Source: Tyto alba (Eukaryota > Chordata > Aves > Strigiformes > Tytonidae). From it: a stretch of 64,000 nucleotides of DNA. The DNA lies in NCBI RefSeq assembly GCF_018691265.1, contig NW_024881283.1, positions 4,871,731-4,935,730 of the forward strand. Reading direction: 5' to 3'. The notes under the pieces are model-generated. The model searched no databases, was not told the DNA's origin, and saw nothing but the letters and a program-made list of their open reading frames with translations. Every line of letters begins with the position of its first letter. Positions within the stretch are counted from its first letter, which is position 1. The translations under genes and the position numbers were made by a program. This document shows positions 22,701 to 53,800 of this stretch, piece after piece.

Positions 22701-25700
22701 CACAGAGTGAAGCCGCTTTCCCAAACTCCCCCTGCAGACCCCGTTCACCCCTCTGGGCTCCAACCTGGTCCAGCTGCACAGCCAGAAGGGCAGGTTCTTG
22801 CATGTGAAGGTGATGGAGATGCAACGAGCCATAACCACCGTGCATCACCCCCCGTGCAGGGAGGGTGCATGGGAAAGGTCTCAGGGCTGGCAGAAGGATG
22901 CACATCCCTTTGTCACCGCGAGCACAATGCCTGGGTGTGATCTGGAGTAAATCCGTGCAGTTATAGTCAAGATGGGTGCAAGAACAGGGAATAACAGGCA
23001 AATGACCACCTGGCGTTGGTTGAAGATGCAGCCAACGCTCAGGACTCTCCAAACCAGATGCCTCGGAGGTCTGTGCAATGCATCGCCCCTCTGTGTGTGC
23101 AAAGCTTGGCTCCTGCCGACACCCATTGCAGCTTTGCTCAGGCAAATCCTGTTCTGCATGCGGGCACCCCAAGGAAGGGGCCACCATCACCCTGAAGCCT
23201 GGGCTCACGCATGTTAGGCACCTCCATTGGGTGCTGCTCCACGGCCCTCGGCTCCCTCCAGCCTCACAGGAGGAGCAGGGGCAGGTCCAGAGGGTGAATC
23301 AGCCCTTCTAAGCATGGGTTTGCTGCCTCCAAATTATGCTGAGGGCAATTAGGTTTCTAAGCCAGGTCTACCTGAGCCTCTCATCTGAGCAATGAAGATC
23401 AAACCAGGAGTGCTGGTGAGGTGCTGGGAGCTTGTGGCTGGGAAGCACAGTGCTGGCCCTGCAAGCTCTGGTGCAGGAAGCACATGGGAGCCATGTGCCA
23501 GTCAGGCAGGGAAATCATGCCTGCCTGAGAATCATTTCTGGCTCCCCAGTAAACCCCAGGCCTCCCTCCGTGTAAAACAGGCCACGCTGGGAGGTTTTGC
23601 TGGCAAAGCTGCCAGTTGCAAATTGCTCCCCAGCCAGGTCCCCGCTGTGCAAAGCAACCTTGCCTTTGGGCTGAGCGGTTCATGGAGCTTCATGGCACGT
23701 GGGGACGTGCAAGCAGAGGCAGGAGGCATCCAGGTCCCTGGGCTGTCACCCTGGGCTGGGCTGCAGCAGGCAGGCAGGCAGGAGGAGCCGCTGCCTGCAT
23801 TAGGCAGAGCCGCAAGAGCCGGCGGGCTCCTTCTGCAAGGAGGAAGTCAGAATAAAAACAGCCTCCACCCAGCGCCCAGGCACATCTCAGTGTCCAAATC
23901 AAAGGTGTGCGCAGGCGTGGAGGGACGGCGTGGAGCTCAGCTTGGCAGAAGGTCTCTGTGTGTACAAGAAGTGGGGAGGGAGGAGGCAGCCAGGGAGACC
24001 TGGGCAGCCCAAGGAGGTGGCTTTGAGGGGGCCTGGCGGGGGGATTCTGGTGGCAGTGGGCTTTGGAGCTGAGAGCAGAGAGGGCTCTGCCTTCACCCTT
24101 CACGCTTTCTTGCTCAGCAAACCCTCCTGTAAGACCCTGGATTTTAGCAGAATTGTTCAGGTTATTAGAGAGAAGAAAAGCAAAAGCATTTCAAGCATCA
24201 GACCACTGTCCTTCACACTGCATGCTCCTTCCAGCTTGGGCAGGAGGGGACACAGGGGTCCCACATCCACATCTCCCCCATTGCTCTGCCCCGGGGCAGA
24301 GACAGCCTTAACTGGGCCATAGGTGCCGTGGGAAAAACCTCGTCTGCAAACCTGTAATTAAAGACTGGATCACAAAGCATGTGCCTAAGGGGGCTGAATT
24401 AAGGTTGTGCAGGCAAATGCAATGCTGGTGTTTCCTAAATTTGAGCATATGAGTCTGCAGCTGGGTTGATGTTCTTCTGAATGTGACAGTTTGTTGGTTG
24501 TTGTTTTTCCTTAACTGGGAACATAACAAGAAGCACATCTTGAACATGCAGCGTGCAGATAGCTGTGCCCTGGGGAGGGCCCCTGGAGGCCACAGTGACG
24601 GGCCTGGTAGCAGTAGCATGTAGTCACTCTCTCCAGGGTGACAAGGACAAAAGCAAATCGGACAACATAAACTCCAAGAAATAAGGTCTGGGAAAGCTGG
24701 AAGAAAAGAACAAGTGGGGTTGGGGACTGGGAAAGGTGGGCTGACCGACCCCTGGCAAAGTCACTGCTCATCCTCTTGCTCCTGTTTGAGTACTGCTGCC
24801 CTGCAAATCTGCCTCTATATGCACAGTCTGTATTTTTCGAGGATGGGCAATTTAAACCCACTGTATGTGCACCAGCAGCAGCTGGTATGATAAATAGCTC
24901 TGTCTGCAGGGGAAGGATCCGCTGGTCTTGATGACATGCTCCAGCCTGGCTCGGCTCAGGAGATATTTGAGAGGCCGGAGAAAGTCAGAGCATCCCTACC
25001 GCTCATTTTCCAAATCCGAGGAAGAGCTGATGCAATGCAAATGGCAAATGCAGGGCTGGTAAAAGGAAATCACTCCCCATGAAATGCAATCAGGCTATGG
25101 GACTGCAAGAAGTCATGCAGACTGAGATGGTAGCAAGCTTCCAAAGGGCTTAGTCATGTAATTGCCTGTCAAGAAAACCCAGCGTTGATATATTTAATGA
25201 TAACAAACAAGCTGGAAAGCTTAATCAGCCTCCTGCTTCAGAGCTCTAATGATTAGAAATTAGGATGACAGTGTGGGGGGATGATCCCCAAGAAGAGGAA
25301 TCTCACAAGCACCCCCCAAGATGGTGTCTCTCCTACCAGTGACAGCATACGGGGACAACGTGCCACCAGTGGACATGAAATGACCCCAGGTAGCATTTAC
25401 CTGCCTCACTGATGGGGCATCAATCACAGAGGGACCCCTGTGTCCCATCCCCTCTCTCCTGGTGGGTGTCTATACCCTCCCAGGACCCACAAAGAAAGGA
25501 GGTGGGGTAGGTGTAAGGATCTAGCTTGGATCTTGGGGGGATCTAGCTCGACCATACGTAGGTACAATCCCTTGACTCCCCAGGCTGTGGCTGGCCTGGG
25601 ACACGTTTGGAGGGACAGCCACTGAGGGTGGAACACCCTGAGCAGGGACAAGTCTCCACTACAACCTGGCAAGTGCTAGCCAAGTGCAGGCCTGGCGCCT

Positions 25701-28700
25701 GCCAGCTCCTTTCCAGCTGGGTATCGACCAAGTCCTGGCCAGCAGCCCACGCTCAGCAGGGACACTGCCACCACTTCCCTCTCGGGAGGAAAGTGCCACC
25801 ACCTGAACTCTCCTGCCCACAATTGCTTGGCTGAGCTGTAGGATTTTTTGGATGCCATCGGTGCCCAGGGCTGCACACGACTCAACTGCTGTACCCCCAT
25901 AGCGCAGCCCTACCTGCCCACAAGGCTCTCGGGAGGGAACAGCTGTTTGTACCCAAAATGCTCATTTATTTTATCCGTCAGCATCTTTCAGAGCTCCTGT
26001 TTTCTCTGCAGCTCTGGTGTCTGGGTTCCTAAAGGGTTTGGCGGCTAGTTAAAAAGGCTGATGAAAAGGTAGGAACGTGGAGCAGGGCTCAGTGCCACTC
26101 CCTGCTGCCAGGACACGTCTCAGCAGTGAGGTCCAAGGGGAAAACCCATGTGGTTTAAAAAACAAACAAGAATTTCCTTTTTCCTGGTTTATAGCTGATG
26201 TCAGTTGTTTGTGCGGCTGCTTTTTCTACAGGTTTCTCAATTACCTTCTTGTTAATAGACTATATCAGTGGGGTGGCAGAGGGGCACTAAAGGATCCTTC
26301 CCAATGACACTTGGCTCTGTGTGCTAGGGATCCTGACAAAAACATTCCTTGCTGCCTGGTCTCGGGGAAGAAAACCTTCTTGACCCCATAAGAGTGAGAA
26401 GAAGTCCTATGTGTCTCTTCTCATCCTGGATTTAACTCACTCTGGATCCCATAAATCCATCCTGGATTTATTTCCACTTCTCCAATGCATTTTTTGCTGC
26501 TTGCCTCTGGTTGTCTTCTTCTGTGGTGGCTCTGTGAGCTGTGGCAAACTGGAGGGAGGACAGCAGAGGACATCACCAGGATGCAGAGGAAGGTATTGGC
26601 ACGGCTGTTTTTTAGTCATGGGATGTGTGACATGGCTTTGCCAGCTGCCTCCCTGCACACAGAGAGAAAATAGTGGGATTTGTTGATAATGACCCTCAAG
26701 ACATCACCCAGAGCTGCTTGGTCGTTGTTGTACCCAGGATCGGGGACTCCGTGTCAGGCTCAGTATAACACTGAGCACAGCCGACTGGTGGGAGTTACGT
26801 AAAAATTTTCATTTTAAGGGGGTGTATTTCTGCAAGAAAAAGCGATTTTCCAGCCAAAATGAAACTTTCAGACTTTACTGTTGTCAGGTGGGTCTGCAGC
26901 CAGAATTTCCTTCAGCTTGCCATAACCGCAACGTTTCACCAGCCGCTTTTAGACACTTGGCTGCTGACTCCTGAAAACGTCTGTGCTGGGTTTCTCAACA
27001 CGAGCGTGGAAACCCGTAGGCGAAAAGTGTCGGTGAAAACCACGGTTTTATCTGATCACTGAAAGCTGCTGCAGAAACGAAGGGACGTTTCCCGTCTAGG
27101 TCCGCCGATGACGACAAGTCCAGCCCAGAAAGCGTTTGTGTGCGTGCCCTATATCCGTGTGCGTGTGAGACTGGGCTTTCACGGGGACGGTCCCTTGGGG
27201 AAGGTCCAGGATTTGAGGTCTCTGGCCGTCTTTGTGAAGCAGCTGATGGAGCGATGGATGGGTCAGCACACAGCCCATGTTCATGAGCAAGTACTAATGC
27301 TGTCCAGCCGCAGGGCTGGTCATTATTTTTTGTCTCAAGGCAATGTGGTTTGATGAAACACTGTCCCAGTGACGAAGATGAGTGATGTAGTTAGCCCTTA
27401 AAGCTTTTTGGTCAAGCTGGCACATTTTGAAAGTATCCTGCATGAGAATCTCAGCAGTTTTTGGCTTGGTATAGAAAAAATCAAGTAATTCAGTGGATTT
27501 TTTTTTTTTTTTAAGTGGCCAACAAAATTTTGCTGCCCCACTGAAGAACTAGGCACTGTGGGGGGAGACTCTTTCCTTCCATCTGGCTTTTTATTTTGAG
27601 ACCAAATTGTCAACGAAATAAAAGTGCTGGTCCTCCCTACACTTCCCTGGGGCTGGGGACGGCCAGGTCTGTCTGGGGACAGTACTGAAGCCACTCATCT
27701 GTGACTTATGCAGTCACTCAATCTATTTTCTTTTCCACCTGAATCCCCTGTCCTCTGCATGTGTCTTCTCCATCAAGCTGCGGGAAGCTCTGCTCTGAGG
27801 AGTATGAATCACAGCAGTGCTGGGTTTATTTGCTCTGAGATTAGAAGGTTCCTTCAGAGAAGATGCTGTCGTGTTGGGCATGATGCCACCAGGAACCTCT
27901 GTTTATCGTACCAGCTGGGCAGAGCATGGATGGAGGGTCTGGATTTGGGCATTTGGCTTTGGATGTGTAACTTTGACGTTTAATGAAGATCACAGTAGAC
28001 TGAAGCCCCTTCTGTAGTCAACAGAGGGAGAAAGGTGCTCCTAGTGAGTCATTCAGAGGTTAGGATGATATCAACCACCTTCTGGAGATACATTTTTCTC
28101 TTTGTATACTGAAGATGAAGCCCAGGACAACTTATGCCAGGACTGGTATGGGAGGAGTCAGGGCCAAGGAGCTGGCCCTTGGTGGCCAGCAGTGTGACAA
28201 AGATCAGAAGGACATTTCCACCTCCAGAAGGTTTCTCCCATGGAGGTGGAAGTTATTTCACTGCCCACACTGACTCTGCCTGCCCTCCATAGCTCCAAAG
28301 TCTCTGGAGCAGCATGCTCTCCCAGTGGGAGACTTTCCATGGATTGCAACATGTTGGGAGCTTGGGCAAGGTCTGAGGGGCAAGGTGGAGGACTGCAGTG
28401 GTGGGAGGCAGAAGAAACTGCGAGAGGGACAGAGGTGTTGGAGGTGAGACCCAAACTCTGACTCAGTCCCATAGCCACAGGGCTGCGTGTCCCCACATAC
28501 CATTTCTCTGCACCTTTCTTCCTAAACTGAATAAACTAACTGGCATAAGCGGGTTTTAACCACTAATACTTCACAGGAGGACTCTTTCCCTCCCCCTCTC
28601 ATTATACTGGTATAAATGTAATTATCCCAGGTATAATTAACACAAACCATGCTTCTAGTGTCAGCAAGCAGCCCGGGTGTGTGCTGCAACCCTCTGCAGC

Positions 28701-30380
28701 ATAGCTGTTATCTCTGGCACACAGAGGAGGGTCAGCGCTGCTCGGGGACCTCTGTGCTACTGCCAGCACGATAGCTCAGGGACAGGCAGCCCCACCAGCA
28801 AGGTGAGGTGCTGAGGTTGCCAGTTTGCAAGCATTGCACGCCAAAAGCTGGCCAGCAGAAGCAGGTAGGGACTTGCCAACCCTCCTTCCCCCGGGCTCCA
28901 CAGTGAGGACACAGTGTGGGAAAGAGCTCCTGACCTCTCATGCTTTGCAACTCAAATATTCACCACACAAGAGTCAACGCTGATGTCTTCTTTCAGCCCA
29001 AAACGTTCAGGAGATGTTGCAGTATGCAAACAAAGGAGAAGGGTATCTGGACATACTTATTTGCTTCAGTGTCAAGGTGACAGCTTCACTATTCACATCT
29101 CTGCTACATCAAGAGATTGGCATTGCTCACGCCAGCAGTGTTTTGGGGACGTTGCATGGTCCACCATGGCATGGCAAAGCTAGATTTAGGGTTCTACTAG
29201 CTGGAGGGTGAAGAATTGGCGTGGCCTCACCACATAAGCATGCTTCGGAGGGGCTGATCGCGTCACCAACACAGCTTCCTTGTAATAGGGCAGCGCAGCT
29301 CAGCAGAATGAGGTGCATCTTTGTTAGGGACGCTGCTAGAAGAACCTGCTGATGTTCCTGTTCCAGTGAAGAGCCTGGGGGGGCCAGGGCTCGCTAACAG
29401 GAGCTACTCGTTGCACCGGATCCACGCCACAGCTGTTCGTGGGGTGCTCAGGGCCTGGCAGGGCTGCGTGGCAGCAGGGGAGAGGGGTCCGTGCCAAGTG
29501 CCACACACCCATTTGGCCAACAAGCTGCTGTGGCGCAGGCAGCTGAAGCCAGCAGAACCGAGTTTAGGTGGGGGTTTAGGTTCATAGTGGGGTTTTTGCC
29601 AGGTAAAACAGGCCACACCGGCGCTGGCCAAAGGAAGCTTTGAGCTTGGGTTAAAAACCAGCACTGACAGTGAAAGCCTCTGCTAACTGTTTATCCCAAA
29701 GGTCCCCTGTTGTGCCCAGCCTAGGGTGCTCAGCACCTCGCAGGCTGCAGCCACGAGCTGTATTTCCCCGGGGTTCTGGAGGGTGGCCGGGGTGAGGCCC
29801 CGCTTCCCCGCAAGCCCTGGCAGGCTGGGCTGTACTCTCCGTCACAGCGTGGGCGCCTGGAAGAGGCAGCATGGCAGCAGGAATCATCCCGGCAGCCCGT
29901 CGGGGTGAAAATGGATGCAAACCAGGCAAGCCAGCTCTCAGCTGGATCCGGCCCTGCTTGTGCTTTCGTGACTGTGATAAACCGGGGTCGAAGGTAACTT
30001 CTTGTGCCTGATACCGCCACCTGCTTTGCTTCACCCGCAAATGCTCAGGCTCAGGCCATCTCTCGCCGAGGCCCGTGCAGTCTGCGGGACCTCATCGCTT
30101 GGCGAAGCCCTTGGAAACGCTACAGCCGCCGCGCTGGGCCGTTGCTTGTTTGCTCTCTGCATGCGTGTGAGGGCATGCCCCCTGCGTGGGCCGTTTCCTC
30201 CCGTTTTTTTTTTTTTTTTTTTTTTTTTTTGCCCATGGTTCTCTTTGCCTGGCCAAGAGGGAGCGAAAATAACACGCTAAGCGTCAAGCGCTAAATCTCC
30301 CCACCACCACCCCCCAAAAAAACATCGGAGCCTAATACCAAAGGGCACAAAACCAGCCGCTCCCGGCCGAGCTGCCCCTT
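19791..30380. other. intergenic region, no gene recognised
   Basis: About 10.6 kb between the AT-rich patch and the PUM1 CpG island. Open frames here show no familiar domain, no compatible splice chain and no codon signature. A small TA-rich microsatellite (TATACATATATATATATATA type) lies at about 22156-22184. AT-rich unique islands at about 24310-24450, 25010-25265, 26795-26880 and 28590-28660 could be enhancers. A long non-coding RNA cannot be excluded from sequence alone. Confidence 0.6.
25010..25265. promoter_or_regulatory. candidate conserved non-coding element
   Basis: A unique island with TGATGCAATGCAAATGGCAA (an octamer-like ATGCAAAT word), TAGTCATGTAATTGCCTG, TGATATATTTAATGATAAC, AAAGCTTAATCAGCC and CTCTAATGATTAGAAATTAG. 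It mixes POU, TALE-like and homeodomain cores, as in neural enhancers. It lies about 9 kb downstream of NKAIN1 and 6 kb upstream of PUM1. Inference from motif density only. Confidence 0.35.
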
Positions 30381-30404
30381 TAACATGGAGGTGTGATGGC
30401 AGGA

Positions 30405-30417
30405 ACTACCGCTCCCA
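30405..30417 (+). promoter_or_regulatory. ZNF143/ACTAYRNNNCCCR-type motif (one mismatch)
   Basis: ACTACCGCTCCCA fits the known promoter motif ACTAYRNNNCCCR except for C in place of a purine at position six. The motif class is bound by ZNF143 and partners at CpG-island promoters. It lies about 600 bp upstream of PUM1 exon 1. Confidence 0.45.
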
Positions 30418-30470
30418 GGGTACCGCGCTTTGTTTGAATGCCCAGGCTGCGAGCCCGCAGCGGCGCACGC

Positions 30471-30483
30471 TGGGGCCTGTAGT
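30471..30483 (-). promoter_or_regulatory. ZNF143/ACTAYRNNNCCCR-type motif (exact)
   Basis: The reverse strand reads ACTACAGGCCCCA, an exact match to ACTAYRNNNCCCR. With the copy at 30405 it forms an inverted pair with starts 66 bp apart. Such sites usually lie within about 100 bp of a start site, so an upstream alternative start may exist here. Confidence 0.5.
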
Positions 30484-31029
30484 TCCTCCCCCACCCCCTC
30501 CAGCCCCGGCTTTGTGGGGGAAAAAGGGGGGAAACCGCCCCAAAACCGTGTTCGGCTGCTGGGTTGGTAAAGGCGCCGGGGTGAGGAAGAGCCGCTCTCC
30601 GCGCCTCTGTGCGAGCAGGCCGCGGTGGGAAGGGGGGGGGGGGGGGAGATGGCTGCTGGTTCGGGCCGGGGGGGGCTGGCAGCTGCCCCGCCACCGCCCG
30701 GTACGGGGTCGCGGTGCCCCGGGGCGGGAGCGGGGGGTCACCCACCGCCCCGTGAGCCGGGGGAGCGTGGGCGGCCGAGCAGGGCCTGTACCCCACCCCC
30801 CTCCCGGTGGGGAAGGGTCCGCGCTGAAACCTGCGGCCCCCGGGCCTGGCCGGGCGATACCCGGCGAGGGGACGGGCGGGAGAGCGGCGGGACACGGCGT
30901 GTCCCCCCTCCCCGGTTCGCGGGTGGAGGGGCGGCGGGCAGGGCCCGGCCCGGCCCGGCCCGGGGAGCGGCGGGCCCGGCGCCGCTCGGAGCGGCCTCGC
31001 CTTCCCGGCGTGCAGCGCGGCGCCCGTCC

Positions 31030-31130
31030 CCGCCGGGCCGCCATGTTGTCGGAGTGAAAGGCAGGGGGAGAGGCAGGCGGCGAGCGGCCTGGGGGGGGCC
31101 GAGATCCGTCTTCATCCTACCGCTCCGCCC
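31030..31130 (+). other. PUM1: PUM1 non-coding exon 1 (5' end approximate)
   Basis: The 3' boundary is set by the consensus donor GTGAGT at 31131. From memory, the sequence before it (AGATCCGTCTTCATCCTACC, then GCTCCGCCC) resembles the end of vertebrate PUM1 5'UTR exon 1, and joins to GTGTTGGTGGAATGAG in exon 2. The start is uncertain because no transcript evidence is available. It contains a four-codon upstream ORF at 31043-31057. Confidence 0.75.
31043..31057 (+). other. four-codon upstream ORF (MLSE) in PUM1 5'UTR
   Basis: ATG TTG TCG GAG TGA sits in exon 1. The initiation context is GCCGCCATGT, with a favourable G at -3 but no G at +4. The minimal ORF ends well before the splice donor, so after splicing it would lie upstream of the PUM1 start. 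Its ATG overlaps a YY1-like GCCGCCATGTT word, so conservation might reflect either function. Confidence 0.55.
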
Positions 31131-50858
<19,728 letters not shown>

Positions 50859-53800
50859 TGAGGCTGCGGGAATGATTCTGAACTTGAGTTATCCATTATG
50901 ACTGTGAAGCTTGTGTGTGTGTGTGTGTGCTTTAACAAAATAAAAACCTGTCAGGCTGGAATACATCTTAGTAGGAGGAACAGCTAAGCCCCTCCACCTG
51001 TTGTATTATCAAATAGTAAAATGGTGGTTGTAAAAGAACAGTTAGAAATATGTCTTGTGACAAGTGTTACAATACTTGTAGCATGTTTATTTTGGGATCC
51101 AGTGACCTCAGACCCCATAATATTGTGGGTTTAGTTGTTTGTCATTGTCTGCTGCCCTGTTTCCACTCCTGATCACCTTTTGGCTCTTTTCATAAAGTAC
51201 AGAACTGTGTTTAACATTTAAAGTAGCTGGGCAACATAATCAAGGGCTGCAGAAGTGCTAAGTACTTCGGACAGGTCAAAGGACTGCTGAGCAGGGAGTT
51301 GTCAGATAATGGGCCCTTCAGTTCTAACTTTATAGAATCCCAGTGAGAGTTATTTTAATCTCACAGTGCAGTAAGGAGGTGACAGATTTGGGGGTGGTGG
51401 CCATTGCTTTTCTATGAAAACATAATTTACCTGTTTTTATGGTGACTTGAGAGAATAGCAAGTTGGCTGTGTTAGGTTCCTGAAAATTGGATGTAAATGC
51501 TTCTTTTCCTTGCCTCATTCCCATTTCCTTTATAATCAGTTCTTTTAGAGGCTTGTGGAAGAACAGGCATGAGAAAACCATGTCTTGTAGGAAGAATTAA
51601 TGTACGGCAGGTCAGCTTGATACAGGTCTGTTGTTTTGAGAGCCTTCCTTCTTGCATTCCTGTCCATCAAGTTCAGACTAGCTTTTTTCCATGTTTAGTC
51701 CATCCTATCTCTGTTACTTAGTTTGAGCCAAGCTTAAAAAAAAAAAAAAACAAAAAAACCTTAGAACCCAAAAATTACTGGTTTGGAGAAAACAGCAAAC
51801 CAGGACTGTCGCATGATGAGTGAGGTTCATACTAAGGTGCCCTATCTCGAATGAAAGACCTCGGAATTTATGGTTCTTGCAGCTTACCTTCTCTCCTCTC
51901 ATTCCTTCCTTCTTTCTCTGGAAGATCGTAATACTGAGTTGCATTTAATTTGACAGTACTTGATAGGAAAATCTGTTTCTCTAGGTTATATTAACCTACA
52001 TTGAGGCTATTGACTAAGAGTAGATGAAAATGATTTACAAAGAAGAAAACATGACATTAAAAATCTGTCTAAAGCTGCTGAAAAACAGCTGATGTGCCTC
52101 CATATGAAGCATGCCAGTGGAATGACGGGGGTGTGAATGTTCTGTGAATATTATTTTTTTAACACCTCACTTGGGCAAGACGTTCATTTTCACATATAGA
52201 CTGTACAGGCTCTTTGAAAGCCTGTTAAGAGTAAGTACAGCACTTGCTTTGTACTTAACATGGCATTAGGTCATGTTAGCTTAAATGCCTGAAGGCATTT
52301 CTAAATATGCTGATTTTTACCAACTCTTAGTTTATTTAGCCATTTCTTGAGAGAAGTGAATTTGGGTTTGTTTTTTTGGAGGTTTTGAGGTTTGCCTTCC
52401 AGTGATGGCTCACCTTTCTTCCCCTCCTCCCTCCCCCCCCCCCTTCTTCTTCTTCTTGTAACTGATGCAAAAAGTTTTGGAGATATCGTGCTTTTGTCAC
52501 TGGGCTTTTCCACATACTGGAATGTGCAAGTTTCTCCAGGAAAGGTGACATTTTACCCTTCTCTTTAAGACACTGTTTCTTATTTCTCTTGGGGTTTTTC
52601 TACCTCAGTCCCACAGTTTTCTAACCATTGAATTTTCTTTGTATTTCCCCAAGGTATTTCAGCATAGATCCAGCTGGCTGATTTAAGGAACTATGTAAAC
52701 TGAGATCCCCACAGGATATGCGTATTGGCTTTCAGGACCGTGTTCTGCAACTACAGACTTTGATTTGTGCAGCATGCCCTATCTGTTGTTTAGATGACTT
52801 AGCAAGGCACTGATAGTTTCTTCCCCTCCTCCTGCTCCTAGAATGTGAAGGAAACTCACGAGAAAGTCAGTGTACTAAGAAAAAAATTAAGTCTGAAATA
52901 AAAGGAAAAGCAAATTTGATTTGTATTTCTTGATCTTGTGTCTTCTGAGCCTTACCTGCAGGAAGTGTCAGTAATACCACACTTTGAGCTGATAGTGAAA
53001 AAACCTGGAGGAGAAAGATGAGGAAAAGAGTGTTCACGCATTTAGTGTATTTTTTTACCTTCTTGTTTTCTTCCTTTTAAGTAAGCAACATCATAATAAT
53101 TTTAGTGATTTAAGGAGTTTGTGCCTCTGAAGACATCAGAGCTTTTTTTTTTAAAGGGCACTGTCAAACAATTAAATCTCTTATCTGTGTTTTGATGACA
53201 GGATAGATAATATTTGATGAGGAACAGATATCCTAATCTGTGGAAATTAAGCATAGTTTAAAAAACCCACAACTTTCATCTGTCCTGTGGCTATTTCCAT
53301 CTTCAAAATTTGACCCTCCCTTACTGCAGCCAGCCTTGTACCCCCCCTAAATTTCTGTGCCAGTGGAAGTGTAATGCTTTCTCAAGTGTGAGACTGAAAA
53401 GAAGAGCCTCAGAAACCCCTTTTGCCCTGCTCTGAAATTAAAAAGATTTGGGCCATTGATAGTGAACATGGTCAGTAAAGTTGAAAGTAGCTTTCTAAAA
53501 GGGGTATCTGTTCTCCCCTTTTTTTTAGCACTTTGTCCAGGTTGTTAGCTGTAACAAGGGAAGTAATCTTGGAGCCTTGCTACAAGCCACGTAAGCGTAA
53601 TGAAATCTTCACTACTTTTGTGTCAAACTCCCCTTCTCATCAGATGTTGAAACTGGAAAGTAATAAAAAGCAATGATGTATAGCAACTGGTGAGGAAGGA
53701 GAATGGTGCTTCAGAAGTAACACGTAGGGGCCACTCAGTTTTGCTGCTTTAGCACATAGACCAGAACATGGGTCCATGCTGCTTGTGCTCTCTGCTGAGG

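Noticed and set aside
23392..24072. 226-codon open frame in the intergenic region
   Set aside because: No recognisable domain, no splice-compatible neighbours and overlapping open frames on the opposite strand. Treated as chance in GC-rich DNA.
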